Positions 25,918 through 37,617 of a stretch of 64,000 nucleotides of DNA are shown here, in pieces. The notes under the pieces are model-generated. The model worked only from the letters and a program-made list of their open reading frames with translations. It did not search any database and had not been told where the DNA came from. Both the position numbers and the translations under genes were made by a program. Source of the stretch: Pseudothauera nasutitermitis (GTDB lineage Bacteria; Pseudomonadota; Gammaproteobacteria; Burkholderiales; Rhodocyclaceae); NCBI RefSeq assembly GCF_004801295.1, contig NZ_SSOC01000005.1, positions 1 through 64,000 of the forward strand. The letters run 5' to 3'. The stretch's first letter is position 1, and each line of letters starts with the position of its first letter.

Positions 25918-28013
25918 GCTTGAACCTCCTCGGTCACTGGACGCGACATCGGCACCACGACTTCCACCGTCGTTCCCCTGCCGATCTCGCTCGTGATGTA
26001 CACCTCGCCGCCCAGCATCCACACTCTCTCGCGGATGCCGATCAGGCCAAACGAACCGTGCGGCCGGCCATGCTCCTCGAGCCGGATGCCCTTGCCGTCG
26101 TCCGCGACACGCAACTGCAGGCGCTCGCAGTCGACCTTCAGCGCCACCCTCACGTGCCTCGCCTCGGCGTGGCGCACCACGTTGGTCAGCGATTCCTGCA
26201 GGATGCGGAACAGCGCGCTCGACGCCTCGTCGCTGATTTCCAGCGGTACCTCGTCGTCCAGGTCCGCATCGATGAGCAGCCCGCTCTTCTGCGCCACGTC
26301 GTCGATCAGCCAGCCCACCGCGGGGAACAAGCCCAGATCGTCGAGCATCAGCGGACGCAATTCGGTTCCCAGCCGGCGCACGGAACTGATCGCCATGTCG
26401 ATCTGCCCCTGCACGGTAACGACGCGCTCTTCCAGATCCGGACAATCCTTGCGCAGCCTCGCACGGATCGACGACAGGCCCAGCTTGAGTCCAGAGAGCT
26501 GCTGGCCGAGATCGTCGTGCAGTTCGCGGGCGATGCGCGTGCGCTCCTCTTCGCGCACCGATTGCAGCGAAGCGGAAAACTCGCGCAACTGCCGGTTCAG
26601 CCGGCGCAGTTCGGCCTCGTGCTCGAGGCGCATGGTGATGTCGCGCAGGATCGCCGTGAACAGCTTCTTGCCCGCGACGTTCAACTGCGAGATCGACGCA
26701 TCCACGATGACCTCCTCGCCGGTCACGCGGCGGGCGACGATGTCCGCCCGCGCGCGCTTGATCCGCGCCGTCTGGCCGCTTTCGGAAAATTTGTCGATGT
26801 GGCTGCGGTGGCCGAAACGGTAGCGCTCGGGGATGAAGCGCTCGAGGGGCGTGCCCAGCGCATCGGCGGCGGAACAGCCGAACAGCTTTTCCGCCGCCGG
26901 GTTGAACAGCACGATGCGCTGGTTCTCGTCGATGGTGACGATCGCGTCCATCGCCGAACTGATGGTGCCCTGCAGCCGGGCCTGGCTTTCGCGCAGCGAC
27001 TGCTCCAGCCCTTCCTCGCGCCTGAGCTCCCGGGCCAGCGCGAACGCCCCCAGCCCGAGCAGCACGATCACCCCCACCACCCATCCGGCGGTAAACATGG
27101 CCTGATCGTTCCAGGCGCTCAGCGAGGTGCTCACGGAGACCGAGATGGTGGCCATCAGCGGAAAGCCGTCCACGTCGCGCAAGGCGACGATGCGCGGCTC
27201 GCTTCCATGCGTGCGGTGCAGGATCTGCGGCGGGTCGCGTTCGGTGGCGCGCCACATCTCCCGGTCGCCGGTCAGCTCCTCGAGGAGCTCGCTCGACATG
27301 TATTCGGTGTACAGCGGCACGCCGTCGCGCTTGAAGAGCGCGATCGAAGCACTGTCGTCGGGGGTGATCGAACGATACAGCTCGTCGAAGTAGTTCACCG
27401 GCACGCTTGCGACCACCACGCCGAGGTAGCGGCCATCCTCCCCCTCCAGCCTGCGGCTGACGAAGATCGACCACGCCCCGTCGACGCGGTTGCGCACGCG
27501 CAGCCCGATGAATGCCCCGTCGACCGTGCCATTGCGCTGCGCCACCACGTAATCGCGGTCGCCGACGAAGATGCCGACCGGAGACCCCAGCGCCGAATAG
27601 GCGACCCGGCCGTCCTCGCCGACGATGAACAGGGAACGCACCTGCTTGGCGCCGTGCATACGCGCATTCAGGATGGCGTTGATCGCGCCGACGTGGCTGC
27701 CGTCCCTCCGGGTCCACACCTCCTCCTGATGGAGACGCTCCACGGTGCCCTGCAGGATCAGATCGACACTCTGGAAAGCGCGGGCGGTCTGCTCGGAGAG
27801 GATCAGGCTGAGCGCGGAGAGGTTGCGCTCGATGCTGTCGACCTGCCGGCTGCGCGCATTCCACAGCGTCAGCGCGGCGGTCAGCGCCAGCACGCAGGAA
27901 ACGATCAGCCAGAAGCACAGCACGGCCCGCGCCGGCCGTACATGCAGCCTGCCCGGCGGCCTCAGGCCATCGGCCCTAGGGTCTGTCGAGACCCTGTTCG
28001 ACGTCGCATCCAT
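25914..28013 (-). CDS. NarX-like membrane sensor histidine kinase with PAS domain
   Basis: A 699-residue kinase. TM1 about 28-52; a large periplasmic sensor (about 53-300) resembling a double-Cache fold; TM2 about 304-328; a PAS domain (about 345-465, MDAIVTIDENQRIVLFNPAAE); HisKA_3 with H499 in IARELHDDLGQQ; and an HATPase domain with FGLIGIRERV. Cache domains usually bind small organic ligands directly. Start: ATG at 28013; a GTG at 28055 is also in frame. The dnaE stop is only 51 bp upstream with no terminator seen, so read-through is possible. Confidence 0.88.
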   Translation of the reverse strand: MDATSNRVSTDPRADGLRPPGRLHVRPARAVLCFWLIVSCVLALTAALTLWNARSRQVDSIERNLSALSLILSEQTARAFQSVDLILQGTVERLHQEEVWTRRDGSHVGAINAILNARMHGAKQVRSLFIVGEDGRVAYSALGSPVGIFVGDRDYVVAQRNGTVDGAFIGLRVRNRVDGAWSIFVSRRLEGEDGRYLGVVVASVPVNYFDELYRSITPDDSASIALFKRDGVPLYTEYMSSELLEELTGDREMWRATERDPPQILHRTHGSEPRIVALRDVDGFPLMATISVSVSTSLSAWNDQAMFTAGWVVGVIVLLGLGAFALARELRREEGLEQSLRESQARLQGTISSAMDAIVTIDENQRIVLFNPAAEKLFGCSAADALGTPLERFIPERYRFGHRSHIDKFSESGQTARIKRARADIVARRVTGEEVIVDASISQLNVAGKKLFTAILRDITMRLEHEAELRRLNRQLREFSASLQSVREEERTRIARELHDDLGQQLSGLKLGLSSIRARLRKDCPDLEERVVTVQGQIDMAISSVRRLGTELRPLMLDDLGLFPAVGWLIDDVAQKSGLLIDADLDDEVPLEISDEASSALFRILQESLTNVVRHAEARHVRVALKVDCERLQLRVADDGKGIRLEEHGRPHGSFGLIGIRERVWMLGGEVYITSEIGRGTTVEVVVPMSRPVTEEVQA

Positions 28014-28064
28014 CGCTTTCCCGTGTTGATCGAAGCAACATCCCCGTGCTGCCACTCCCGCAAC

Positions 28065-31000
28065 TCAGCCGTAGATCACATCCACCGAATCCGACGACAA
28101 CCATTCACGCAGACTTTCCAGCAAGGCGTCTTCCGGACGCACCCGCCAATCCGCGCCCAGCGGCAGATCGGCCTCGGCCTCGACGTTGCGGTAGCGCACG
28201 CGCACCGGGCAGCCGCCATCGCGGAACGGCGTCAACAGATGCTGCAGGCGCTCGGCGGCGGCCAGCGCACCGCCCGGGGCCGACGCTTCGCCATTGATGC
28301 GGATCTGCACGGCGCGCGCATGGCGCGCACGCGCCTCGCCCAGCGTGTACAGCCGGTCGGCGATGATGCGCAGGCCGCCCTCGCCGTTGAAATCGTCCTT
28401 GCTCACCTTGCCTTCGACCACCAGGATTTCGTCGGTGACGATCTTGCCCCGGTTGGCGTCGAGCACTTCCGAATACACCGCCACCTCGCGCGCCTGCGTG
28501 CCGTCGTCGAGCTGCACGAAGGCCATCTTGCCGCGGTTGCCCATCTTGGTGCGCGCTTCCATCACCACGCCGACCATCGTCACCGGCTCGCGCGAGGGTT
28601 CGAGCTGCGCCAGCGTGCGGCGCAGGAAACGGCGCACCTCGGCCTTGAAGGCATTGAACGGATGGCCGGAAAGGAAGAAGCCGATCGCGGTCTTTTCTTC
28701 CTTCAGGCGCTCGCGCTCGGTCCACGGGCGCACCGTGGCGAACTGGGGCGCCGCGCCGGCGGCCTCCGGAATCAGGTCGAACAGCCCGCCCTGCATGGCG
28801 TTGGCGGCGGCCTGCTCGGCGGCCTCCATGGCCAGGCCGACGGTGGCCAGCATCTGCGCGCGGTCGATGCCCGCATGGCCGGCCAGGGTGTCCACGGCGC
28901 CGGCGCGGATCAGCGCCTCGATGACGCGGCGGTTCACCATGCGGCGGTCGACGCGCTCGCAGAAATCGAACAGATCGCGGAACGCCCCGCCGCCCTCGCG
29001 CGCGGCAAGGATGGCGCGCACCGCCGGCTCGCCGCAGCCCTTCACCGCACCCAGGCCGTAGCGGATGGTCTTGCGGTCCACCGGCACGAAGCGGTAGTCG
29101 GACTCGTTCACGTCCGGCGGCAGCACGGCGATGCCGTTGGCTACCGTGTCTTCGTAGAAGATCTTGACGGTGTCGGTGTTGTCCAGGTCGGACGACATGG
29201 TCGCCGCCATGAAGGCCGCACAGTGGTGCGCCTTCAGCCACGCGGTGTGGTAGGTCACCACCGCGTAGGCTGCGGTGTGCGACTTGTTGAAGCCGTACTC
29301 CGCAAACTTGGTCATCAGGTCGAAGAGCTGCTCGGCGAGCTGAGGGTCGTAGCCCTTCTGCTTGGCCCCCTCGGCGATGGTGGCGCGGTGCTTGGCCATC
29401 TCCTCGGGCTTCTTCTTGCCCATCGCGCGGCGCAGCATGTCGGCGCCGCCCAGGGTGTAGCCGCCGATGATCTGGCTGATCTGCATCACCTGTTCCTGGT
29501 ACACGATCACGCCGTAGGTCGGCTCCAGGCAGGCTTTGAGGTCCGGGTGGAAGTAGTCGATCTCCTGCTGGCCTTTCTTGCGCAGGATGAAGTCGTCCAC
29601 CATCCCGGAACCCAACGGGCCGGGACGGTAGAGCGCGAGCACCGCGATGATGTCCTCGAAACGGTCGGGCGCGAGCTTCTTCAGCAGCTTCTTCATCCCG
29701 TCCGATTCCACCTGGAAGATCGCCGTGGTGTTGGCGTCCTTGAGGATCTGGTAGGCGGCGGGGTCTTCGAAGCCCAGGCTCATCAGGTCGATGCGCTCGC
29801 CGGTGAGGCGCTGCACGTAGTCCAGGGCGAGCTCGATGATGGTGAGGTTGCGCAGGCCGAGGAAGTCGAACTTGACCAGGCCGACGGCCTCCACGTCGTC
29901 CTTGTCGAACTGCGACACCGGCGAGGCGTCGTCGCCGTCGGCAATGTACAGCGGGCAGAAGTCGGTGAGCTTGCCCGGCGCGATCAGCACGCCGCCGGCG
30001 TGCATGCCCACGCCGCGGGTCAGGCCTTCCAGCGGTTCGGCCAGGCTCCACAGTTCCTGCACCGATTCGCCGTCGTTGCCGTCGGCCATCATCTCGGCGA
30101 TCTGCGGCTCCATGTCGTAGGCCTTGGCCAGCGACACCGGCTTGGCGCCCTCGATGGGCACCAGCTTGGACAGGCGGTCGCACAGGCCGTAGGGCAGGTC
30201 CAGCACCCGGCCCACGTCGCGCACCACCGCCTTGGAGGCCATGGTGCCGAAGGTGGCGATCTGGCTCACCGCGTCCTTACCGTAGCGCTCGCGCACGTAC
30301 TCGATGACGCGGTAGCGGTTGTCCTGGCAGAAGTCGATGTCGAAGTCGGGCATGGAGACCCGCTCCGGGTTCAGGAAGCGCTCGAACAGCAGCGCATACT
30401 CCAGCGGGTCGAGGTCGGTGATTTCCAGTGAGTAGGCCACCAGCGAACCCGCGCCCGACCCACGCCCCGGCCCCACCGGCACGCCGTTGCGCTTGCCCCA
30501 GCGGATGAAGTCCGCAACGATGAGGAAGTAGCCCGGAAAGCCCATCTGGATGATGGTGTCGGTCTCGAACTTCAGACGCTCTTCGTAGCGCGGGCGCTGC
30601 TTCTCCCGTTCGTCCGGATGCGGGTAGAGCTGCGCAAGGCGCTCTTCCAGCCCTTTCTTCGCTTCCTGCACCAGGAAGTCGTCCAGGCTCATGCCCTCCG
30701 GCGTGGGGAACTGCGGCAGGAAGTTCTTGCCCAACTGCACCGTCAGCGAGCAGCGCCGGGCGATCTCCACGGCGTTTTCCAGCGCTTCGGGCAGATCGGC
30801 GAACAACTCGCACATCTGCGCCTGGGTCTTGAAGTATTGCTCTTCGGTGAAGTTCTTCGGCCGCCGCTTGTCGGCCAGCACGTAGCCCTCGGCAATGCAC
30901 ACGCGCGCCTCGTGTGCGCGGAAATCATCCGGCTTGAGGAACTGCACCGGATGCGTGGCCACCACCGGCAGACCGAGCCGCCCCGCCAGTTGCACCGCCT

Positions 31001-31574
31001 CGCGGATGTAGCGCTCCGTGCCCGGATGCCCGGCACGCTGCAGCTCGATGTAGAACCCACCGGGGAACAGCCGCGCCCAGTCGGCGGCCAGTTGCTCGGC
31101 CAGCACGCTGTTGCCGTGGGCCAGCGCCACGCCCACGTCGCCGTGCATCGCGCCCGACAGGCACAGCAACTGACTGGCCGCGCCGTGCTCGAACCACTCG
31201 CGGCGCAGTTCGGCGCGGCCGCGGTACTTGTTCTCCAGATAGGCGCGGGTGAGCAGTTCGCACAGCTGGCCGTAGCCTTCGCGGTTCTTGCAGATCAGCA
31301 GCACGCGCGTGGGCTTGTCGCGCTCCGCATCGTTGGTGATCCACACATCCACCCCGACGATGGGCTTGATCCCGCGCCCGCGCGCGCCCTTGTAGAACTT
31401 GACCATGCCGAACAGGTTGCCCAGGTCGGCGATGCCCAGGGCCGGCATGCCGTCGTCGGCGGCGGCCTTGAGGGCCTGGTCGATCTGCACGATGCCGTCC
31501 ACCACCGAGAACTCGGTGTGCATGCGCAGGTGGACGAAACGGGGTTGCGTGGGAGATGCGGCGGCTTGACTCAT
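28065..31574 (-). CDS. dnaE: DNA polymerase III subunit alpha
   Basis: The replicative polymerase, 1169 residues, close to E. coli DnaE (1160). The N-terminal PHP domain begins FVHLRMHTEFSVVDG. The palm has the catalytic MPDFDIDFCQD pair; GVGMHAGGV and GFNKSHTAAYA are conserved DnaE segments; an OB fold (about 985-1060) precedes the tau-binding tail. The ATG at 31574 is conserved. No gene partner is needed. Confidence 0.97.
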   Translation of the reverse strand: MSQAAASPTQPRFVHLRMHTEFSVVDGIVQIDQALKAAADDGMPALGIADLGNLFGMVKFYKGARGRGIKPIVGVDVWITNDAERDKPTRVLLICKNREGYGQLCELLTRAYLENKYRGRAELRREWFEHGAASQLLCLSGAMHGDVGVALAHGNSVLAEQLAADWARLFPGGFYIELQRAGHPGTERYIREAVQLAGRLGLPVVATHPVQFLKPDDFRAHEARVCIAEGYVLADKRRPKNFTEEQYFKTQAQMCELFADLPEALENAVEIARRCSLTVQLGKNFLPQFPTPEGMSLDDFLVQEAKKGLEERLAQLYPHPDEREKQRPRYEERLKFETDTIIQMGFPGYFLIVADFIRWGKRNGVPVGPGRGSGAGSLVAYSLEITDLDPLEYALLFERFLNPERVSMPDFDIDFCQDNRYRVIEYVRERYGKDAVSQIATFGTMASKAVVRDVGRVLDLPYGLCDRLSKLVPIEGAKPVSLAKAYDMEPQIAEMMADGNDGESVQELWSLAEPLEGLTRGVGMHAGGVLIAPGKLTDFCPLYIADGDDASPVSQFDKDDVEAVGLVKFDFLGLRNLTIIELALDYVQRLTGERIDLMSLGFEDPAAYQILKDANTTAIFQVESDGMKKLLKKLAPDRFEDIIAVLALYRPGPLGSGMVDDFILRKKGQQEIDYFHPDLKACLEPTYGVIVYQEQVMQISQIIGGYTLGGADMLRRAMGKKKPEEMAKHRATIAEGAKQKGYDPQLAEQLFDLMTKFAEYGFNKSHTAAYAVVTYHTAWLKAHHCAAFMAATMSSDLDNTDTVKIFYEDTVANGIAVLPPDVNESDYRFVPVDRKTIRYGLGAVKGCGEPAVRAILAAREGGGAFRDLFDFCERVDRRMVNRRVIEALIRAGAVDTLAGHAGIDRAQMLATVGLAMEAAEQAAANAMQGGLFDLIPEAAGAAPQFATVRPWTERERLKEEKTAIGFFLSGHPFNAFKAEVRRFLRRTLAQLEPSREPVTMVGVVMEARTKMGNRGKMAFVQLDDGTQAREVAVYSEVLDANRGKIVTDEILVVEGKVSKDDFNGEGGLRIIADRLYTLGEARARHARAVQIRINGEASAPGGALAAAERLQHLLTPFRDGGCPVRVRYRNVEAEADLPLGADWRVRPEDALLESLREWLSSDSVDVIYG

Positions 31575-31623
31575 GGCGCAATTCTACCCGACCCCCTCCC
31601 CCGCCGTGGCCCGTCAACGCAAA

Positions 31624-31652
31624 CGGGGCGGACCGCAAAACGCTCCGCCCCG
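31624..31652 (-). terminator. terminator after the mechanosensitive channel gene
   Basis: A perfect 9-bp stem CGGGGCGGA / TCCGCCCCG around an 11-nt loop, followed on the minus strand by TTTGCG. It lies in the 103-bp gap between the channel stop and dnaE start. Confidence 0.6.
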
Positions 31653-31677
31653 CCGATTCTTCAGGCAGGAAGCCGGC

Positions 31678-33153
31678 TTATTCCTTGCCGCCGTCCTTCT
31701 TGCGCAGTTGCGCCAGCCAGTACTCCATCTGCCGGCCGGCCGCCTCGCGGCCGCCCAGGCCGAAGGACAGCGCCACGGCAACGGCCACGGCGCCCAGCGT
31801 GAGGCCGAAGGCCAGATTGACGATGTCGTCGGCGATGCCCATGGCGCGCAGGCCCATGGCGATCACCAGGCCGAGGATGGCCACGCGGGCCACGCGGGCC
31901 AGCCCGGTGGTGTGCTCGCCGCTGGCCTTGTTGATCGCCGCGTAGGCCAGATTGGCCAGCCAGAAGCCGATCACCAGGATCACGCCGCCGAGCAGGATGT
32001 CGCCGCCGAACTGGATGAACAGCGCGACGATGTCGCCGACCTGCTCGAAGCCCAGGCGGTTGGCCGCTTCCACGGTGGCGAACAGCATGGCGAAGAACAG
32101 CACCAGGCGGCCGACCAGGGCCGAGGCGGTCAGCTCACCCTTGAAGACGTGCGCGAAACCCAGGCGCTCCGGCAGCAGATCGAAGCCCACGCCGGCCAGC
32201 AGCTTGCCGATCAGACCGGCGGCGAAGCGCGCGACGAACCAGGTCACCACCAGGATCAGCGCGGCGGCGAGGATCTGCGGCACGGCGGCGAAGAACTGCT
32301 CCAGCATGCCGATGGCCGGACCGGACACCGCTTCGATCTTCAGCGCGTCCAGCGCGGCGATCAGCGAGGGCACGAACACCAGGATGAACACCACGATGCC
32401 GGCCAGGCGCGAGAGCTTCACGTCCTCCGCCAGCCCCAGGCAACCGCTCAGCTTGTCGGCGCCGGCGGCGGCCAGCAGATTGGCCACCAGCCCGCGCAGC
32501 ACGCTGGCGACCAGCCAGCCGACGAAACCGATCACCGCCGCGGCGAAGATGTTCGGCACCATGCCCAGCGCCTGGTCGATCATCGACTGCACCGGCTCCA
32601 GCAAGCCGTGCAGCTGGAAGGCGCCCAGCACCGCCGGCAGGAACAGCAGGATCACCAGCCAGAACAGCACGTTGGCCAGATTGGCGCTCATCGGCTCCAT
32701 GCCCGCCTCGGCGGACAGACGATCATCCAGCGTGGTGGCTTCCAGCGCCTTGCGCGCCAGCGCGCGCAGCACGCCGGCCAGCGCCCAGGCCACCAGCGCC
32801 AGCACGCTGCCGGCAAGCAGGTGCGGCAGATAGGTGGTGATGCGTTCGAGCAGCGCGGCGAACGGTTCGGAGACGGTCTGCAGGTTCAGCGTGTTGAGCA
32901 CCGCAATCAGCGTCACCAGCAGCACCAGCCAGAACACGCCGAGCGCCAGCGCGTTCTGCACGTCCAGCGTGTGCCCGGTGCTCCTGCCGAGGCGCTCGTT
33001 GAGGTGGGCGGCCCCCAGCAGGCGGCGCACCAGCGCGCGCAGGGCGACCGCCGCGAACCAGCCGATGGCCAGAATCGCCAACGCCCCCAGAATGTTCAAC
33101 AGGCCGGTGCCGAAAGCGGCTCCCAGCGCACCCCACATCGTGCTTTGCTCCAT
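31678..33153 (-). CDS. mechanosensitive ion channel family protein (CmpX-like)
   Basis: A 491-residue inner-membrane protein with repeated blocks of a hydrophobic helix followed by a conserved (V/A)xxxLRxLV-type segment: ILAIGWFAAVALRALVRRL, LALVAWALAGVLRALARK, VIGFVGWLVASVLRGLVANL and LILVVTWFVARFAAG. This is the TM-helix repeat pattern of CmpX-type channels. The C terminus (FGLTLGAVAVAVALSFGLG) is the pore-like segment. Role: pressure release or signalling under hypo-osmotic stress. GGGGAG precedes the ATG at 33153. Confidence 0.85.
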   Translation of the reverse strand: MEQSTMWGALGAAFGTGLLNILGALAILAIGWFAAVALRALVRRLLGAAHLNERLGRSTGHTLDVQNALALGVFWLVLLVTLIAVLNTLNLQTVSEPFAALLERITTYLPHLLAGSVLALVAWALAGVLRALARKALEATTLDDRLSAEAGMEPMSANLANVLFWLVILLFLPAVLGAFQLHGLLEPVQSMIDQALGMVPNIFAAAVIGFVGWLVASVLRGLVANLLAAAGADKLSGCLGLAEDVKLSRLAGIVVFILVFVPSLIAALDALKIEAVSGPAIGMLEQFFAAVPQILAAALILVVTWFVARFAAGLIGKLLAGVGFDLLPERLGFAHVFKGELTASALVGRLVLFFAMLFATVEAANRLGFEQVGDIVALFIQFGGDILLGGVILVIGFWLANLAYAAINKASGEHTTGLARVARVAILGLVIAMGLRAMGIADDIVNLAFGLTLGAVAVAVALSFGLGGREAAGRQMEYWLAQLRKKDGGKE

Positions 33154-33192
33154 ACCGTGTTCTCCCCTGAGCAAGAGTGAAAAAAGAAAAAA

Positions 33193-33272
33193 GCCCCCAC
33201 GCTCCGCCGCTGCGCGGGTCGCTGCCCCCCGAGGGGGCGCTTTTTGCCTTGGGGCGGCCCGGCGGCAAAAAA
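33193..33272 (+). repeat. dispersed intergenic repeat, copy A
   Basis: About 80 bp: GCCCCCACGCTCCGCC, GCGGGTCGCTGCCCCCC, GAGGGGGC, then CTTGGGGCGGCCCGGCGGC and an A-run. The same blocks recur at 44233-44299 and, reversed, at 60684-60754. It folds into a G/C hairpin (CCCCCC-GAGGGGG) and lies in the promoter side of the channel gene. The remainder of 33154-33386 is featureless. Confidence 0.8.
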
Positions 33273-33386
33273 GGGACCGCGCGCAGCGGCGCTTATCTGT
33301 CCACCATAAACGGTAGACGTCTCGGGCGTTTGTTGCAATTCGAAACTTTTGCGCCGCACAATCGGCGGGCCGGCGCACGCCGCGGC

Positions 33387-33761
33387 TCAGCGTCCGGGCA
33401 GATGTGCGTTGACCGCGCTCAGCGCGGCCTTGCGGCGCTCGTCGGCATCCAGGATGGCGCGCTTCTGTTCCTCGCTCAGCGCCCGGCCCAGATCCTGTTC
33501 CAGTGCGGCGATCAAGCGCGTGCCGACGGCGGTGATGCGCCGCTCCTCGGGCATGGCCGCGCGCACGCGCGCATGCCCGAGCCCGACCACGCCGGCCACC
33601 TCCGCGATGAAACGCTCTTCCACGTTGCGGCTCGCCGCCTTGGCGTAGGCGGCCTGCGCCGGCGTCGGCACGGGCGGCTGCGCCGTCACGCCGGCCGCTC
33701 CGCCGGCCAGCAGGAAAGCCAGCAGCGCGAGGCGCGCGTGGCGGCGGGCCGTCCTGCTCAC
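33387..33761 (-). CDS. secreted protein of unknown function
   Basis: A 124-residue protein with a clear signal peptide (RLALLAFLLAGGAAG, cleaved near VTA-QPP). The mature part is short, helical and charged (LEQDLGRALSEEQKRAILDADERRKAAL), without cysteines. A GTG start overlaps the stop of the quinone oxidoreductase gene (GTGA), so the two are co-translated. I do not recognise the family. The Glu/Lys helix pattern recalls periplasmic Spy/CpxP-like helical proteins but lacks their LTxxQ motif. Confidence 0.7.
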   Translation of the reverse strand: MSRTARRHARLALLAFLLAGGAAGVTAQPPVPTPAQAAYAKAASRNVEERFIAEVAGVVGLGHARVRAAMPEERRITAVGTRLIAALEQDLGRALSEEQKRAILDADERRKAALSAVNAHLPGR

Positions 33762-34732
33762 GGCAGCAGCACGGTCGATCCGGTGGTGCGGCGCCCTTCC
33801 AGGTCGCGGTGCGCCTGGGCGGCGTCGCGCAGGGCGTGGTGCTGATTGACCTGGATGCGCACCTGTCCGCCAAGCACCACGTCGAACAGTTCGGCGGCCA
33901 TGGCGAGCAGATCGGCACGCTTGGCAGCGTAAGTGAACAGCGTGGGCCGCGTCAGGAACAGCGAGCCATGCTTGGCGAGCAGGCCGACGTCGAACGGCGG
34001 CACCGGGCCGGAAGCTGCGCCGAACAGCACCATGGTGCCGAGCGGACGCAGGCAGGACAGCGAATCCAGGAAGGTATCAGCGCCGATGGAGTCGTACACC
34101 ACCGGCACGCCCTCGCCGCCGGTGATCTCGCGCACGCGCTCGGCGAACTTCTCACGGGTGTACAGGATGGGATGGTCGCAACCGTGCGCGCGGGCCAGCG
34201 CGGCCTTTTCCTCGGAACCCACGGTGCCGATCACCGTGGCGCCCAGGGCCTTGGCCCATTGGCAGACGATCAGCCCGACCCCGCCGGCGGCAGCATGGAT
34301 CAGGATGGTATCGCCGGGCTGCACGCGGTAGGTACGGCGCAGCAGGTACTGCGCGGTGAGGCCCTGCAGCATCATCGCCGCACCCTGCTCGAAGGACAGT
34401 GCATCCGGCAGCCCAACCAGCCGGTCGGCCGGTAGATTGCGCACTTCCGCGTAGGCGCCCAGCGGGCCGCCAGCATAGGCCACGCGGTCGCCCGGCGCGA
34501 GGTCGGTGACGTCCGCGCCCACCGCCTCCACCACGCCGGCGCCTTCCAGACCGATGCCCGAGGGCAGCGGCACCGGATACAGGCCGCTGCGGTGGTAGGT
34601 GTCGATGTAGTTCAGGCCGACGGCATGGTGGCGCACCTGCGCCTCGCCGGGGCCGGGCGGCGGCACGGCCACCTCTTCCCATTGCAGCACTTCGGGGCCA
34701 CCGGTACGGTGGAAACGGATGGCATGGGTCAT
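33758..34732 (-). CDS. qorA: NADPH:quinone oxidoreductase (zeta-crystallin type)
   Basis: A 324-residue medium-chain dehydrogenase/reductase without zinc ligands. Motifs are GLNYIDTYHRSGLYP, the Rossmann AAAGGVGLIVCQWAKALGA and VVYDSIGADTF, as in E. coli QorA (327 residues). It reduces quinones by one electron with NADPH in the cytoplasm. GGGAGG precedes the ATG at 34732, chosen over an upstream in-frame ATG that would add a Pro/Cys-rich, non-conserved stretch. Confidence 0.93.
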   Translation of the reverse strand: MTHAIRFHRTGGPEVLQWEEVAVPPPGPGEAQVRHHAVGLNYIDTYHRSGLYPVPLPSGIGLEGAGVVEAVGADVTDLAPGDRVAYAGGPLGAYAEVRNLPADRLVGLPDALSFEQGAAMMLQGLTAQYLLRRTYRVQPGDTILIHAAAGGVGLIVCQWAKALGATVIGTVGSEEKAALARAHGCDHPILYTREKFAERVREITGGEGVPVVYDSIGADTFLDSLSCLRPLGTMVLFGAASGPVPPFDVGLLAKHGSLFLTRPTLFTYAAKRADLLAMAAELFDVVLGGQVRIQVNQHHALRDAAQAHRDLEGRRTTGSTVLLP

Positions 34733-34750
34733 GACGGCCTCCCAGGATCG

Positions 34751-34856
34751 GCGGGGCGGCGCCCCGCATTGCGGCGGATGCTGCACGATGGCGTCCTGCC
34801 CCGCCCATGGAGCGGGGCAGGGCGCCGGCCGCGGGACGGGGCACCCCGTCCCGCGG
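34751..34856 (-). repeat. three consecutive hairpins between maeB and qorA
   Basis: Three inverted repeats in a row: GCGGGGC-GGC-GCCCCGC (34751-34767), CTGCCCCG/CGGGGCAG with a 9-nt loop (34796-34820), and a 13-bp perfect stem with a 2-nt loop (34829-34856, CCGCGGGACGGGG and complement). The last begins 5 bp past the maeB stop. They could terminate or protect the maeB transcript; no T-run is seen. Confidence 0.6.
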
Positions 34857-34861
34857 GCCAC

Positions 34862-37156
<2,295 letters not shown>

Positions 37157-37617
37157 GGTTCTCCCTTCCGGAATGGGTGCGATGATTCTTCGGGCCGTCA
37201 TGAGCAAGGGCGTGGCCTGCGCGGCCTCGTCCTTTGCGCGCATCCACGGCCTGCAAGAGTTGGGTACGACCACGGCACGAGCCGGCGGGTCACCGCGGAG
37301 CGGGCCCCTCGGGCCCGCCTGCCACCGACTTCTGGGGAGGACTGGAGCGCATGACTGACGAACGTGCAGTTTAGCGCACGGGCGCCTTCTTTGGCAGAGG
37401 CTCTCTAGGGTAAACCCGGGTGCTCCGATATGGCGCAATCGTTAATTTATTTGCACAAGCGTGACTTATTACCGCTTTCGACATAAAAAATTGCCGCCCC
37501 TGGCCGGATACACGCTATTACCCACCGGCGGCGTTGGCCTCCTCATGATTCAAGATGGCATAATCCACGCCGCTCGAAGGGGAACTCAGAACTGCCATCC
37601 GGGAGGGGCTTTCAGTT
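37157..37617. other. divergent intergenic region maeB / msh operon
   Basis: 461 bp without a gene. It holds an 8-bp hairpin GCGGGCCC-CTC-GGGCCCGC (37300-37318), an A/T-rich stretch (about 37440-37495) unusual for this genome that probably carries the maeB promoter, and a CATAAT -10-like hexamer near 37558 facing the msh operon. GGGAGGGG at 37601-37608 is the ribosome site of mshI. No sigma-54 consensus seen. Confidence 0.5.

Noticed and set aside
25920-30431. A 1503-codon open frame opposite the sensor kinase and dnaE
   Set aside because: Same artefact: antisense to genes with clear domains, composition biased to Arg/His/Gln/Ala, no recognisable motifs.
33096-33359. Small frame with FFAAGPPQGKKRPLGG across the intergenic repeat
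   Set aside because: It is a chance translation of the dispersed repeat; the same peptide-like string appears at the copy near 60.7 kb in another context.
37440-37617. Sigma-54 promoter for the msh operon
   Set aside because: No TGGCAC-N5-TTGC match; only a weak sigma-70-like CATAAT with poor -35 was found.
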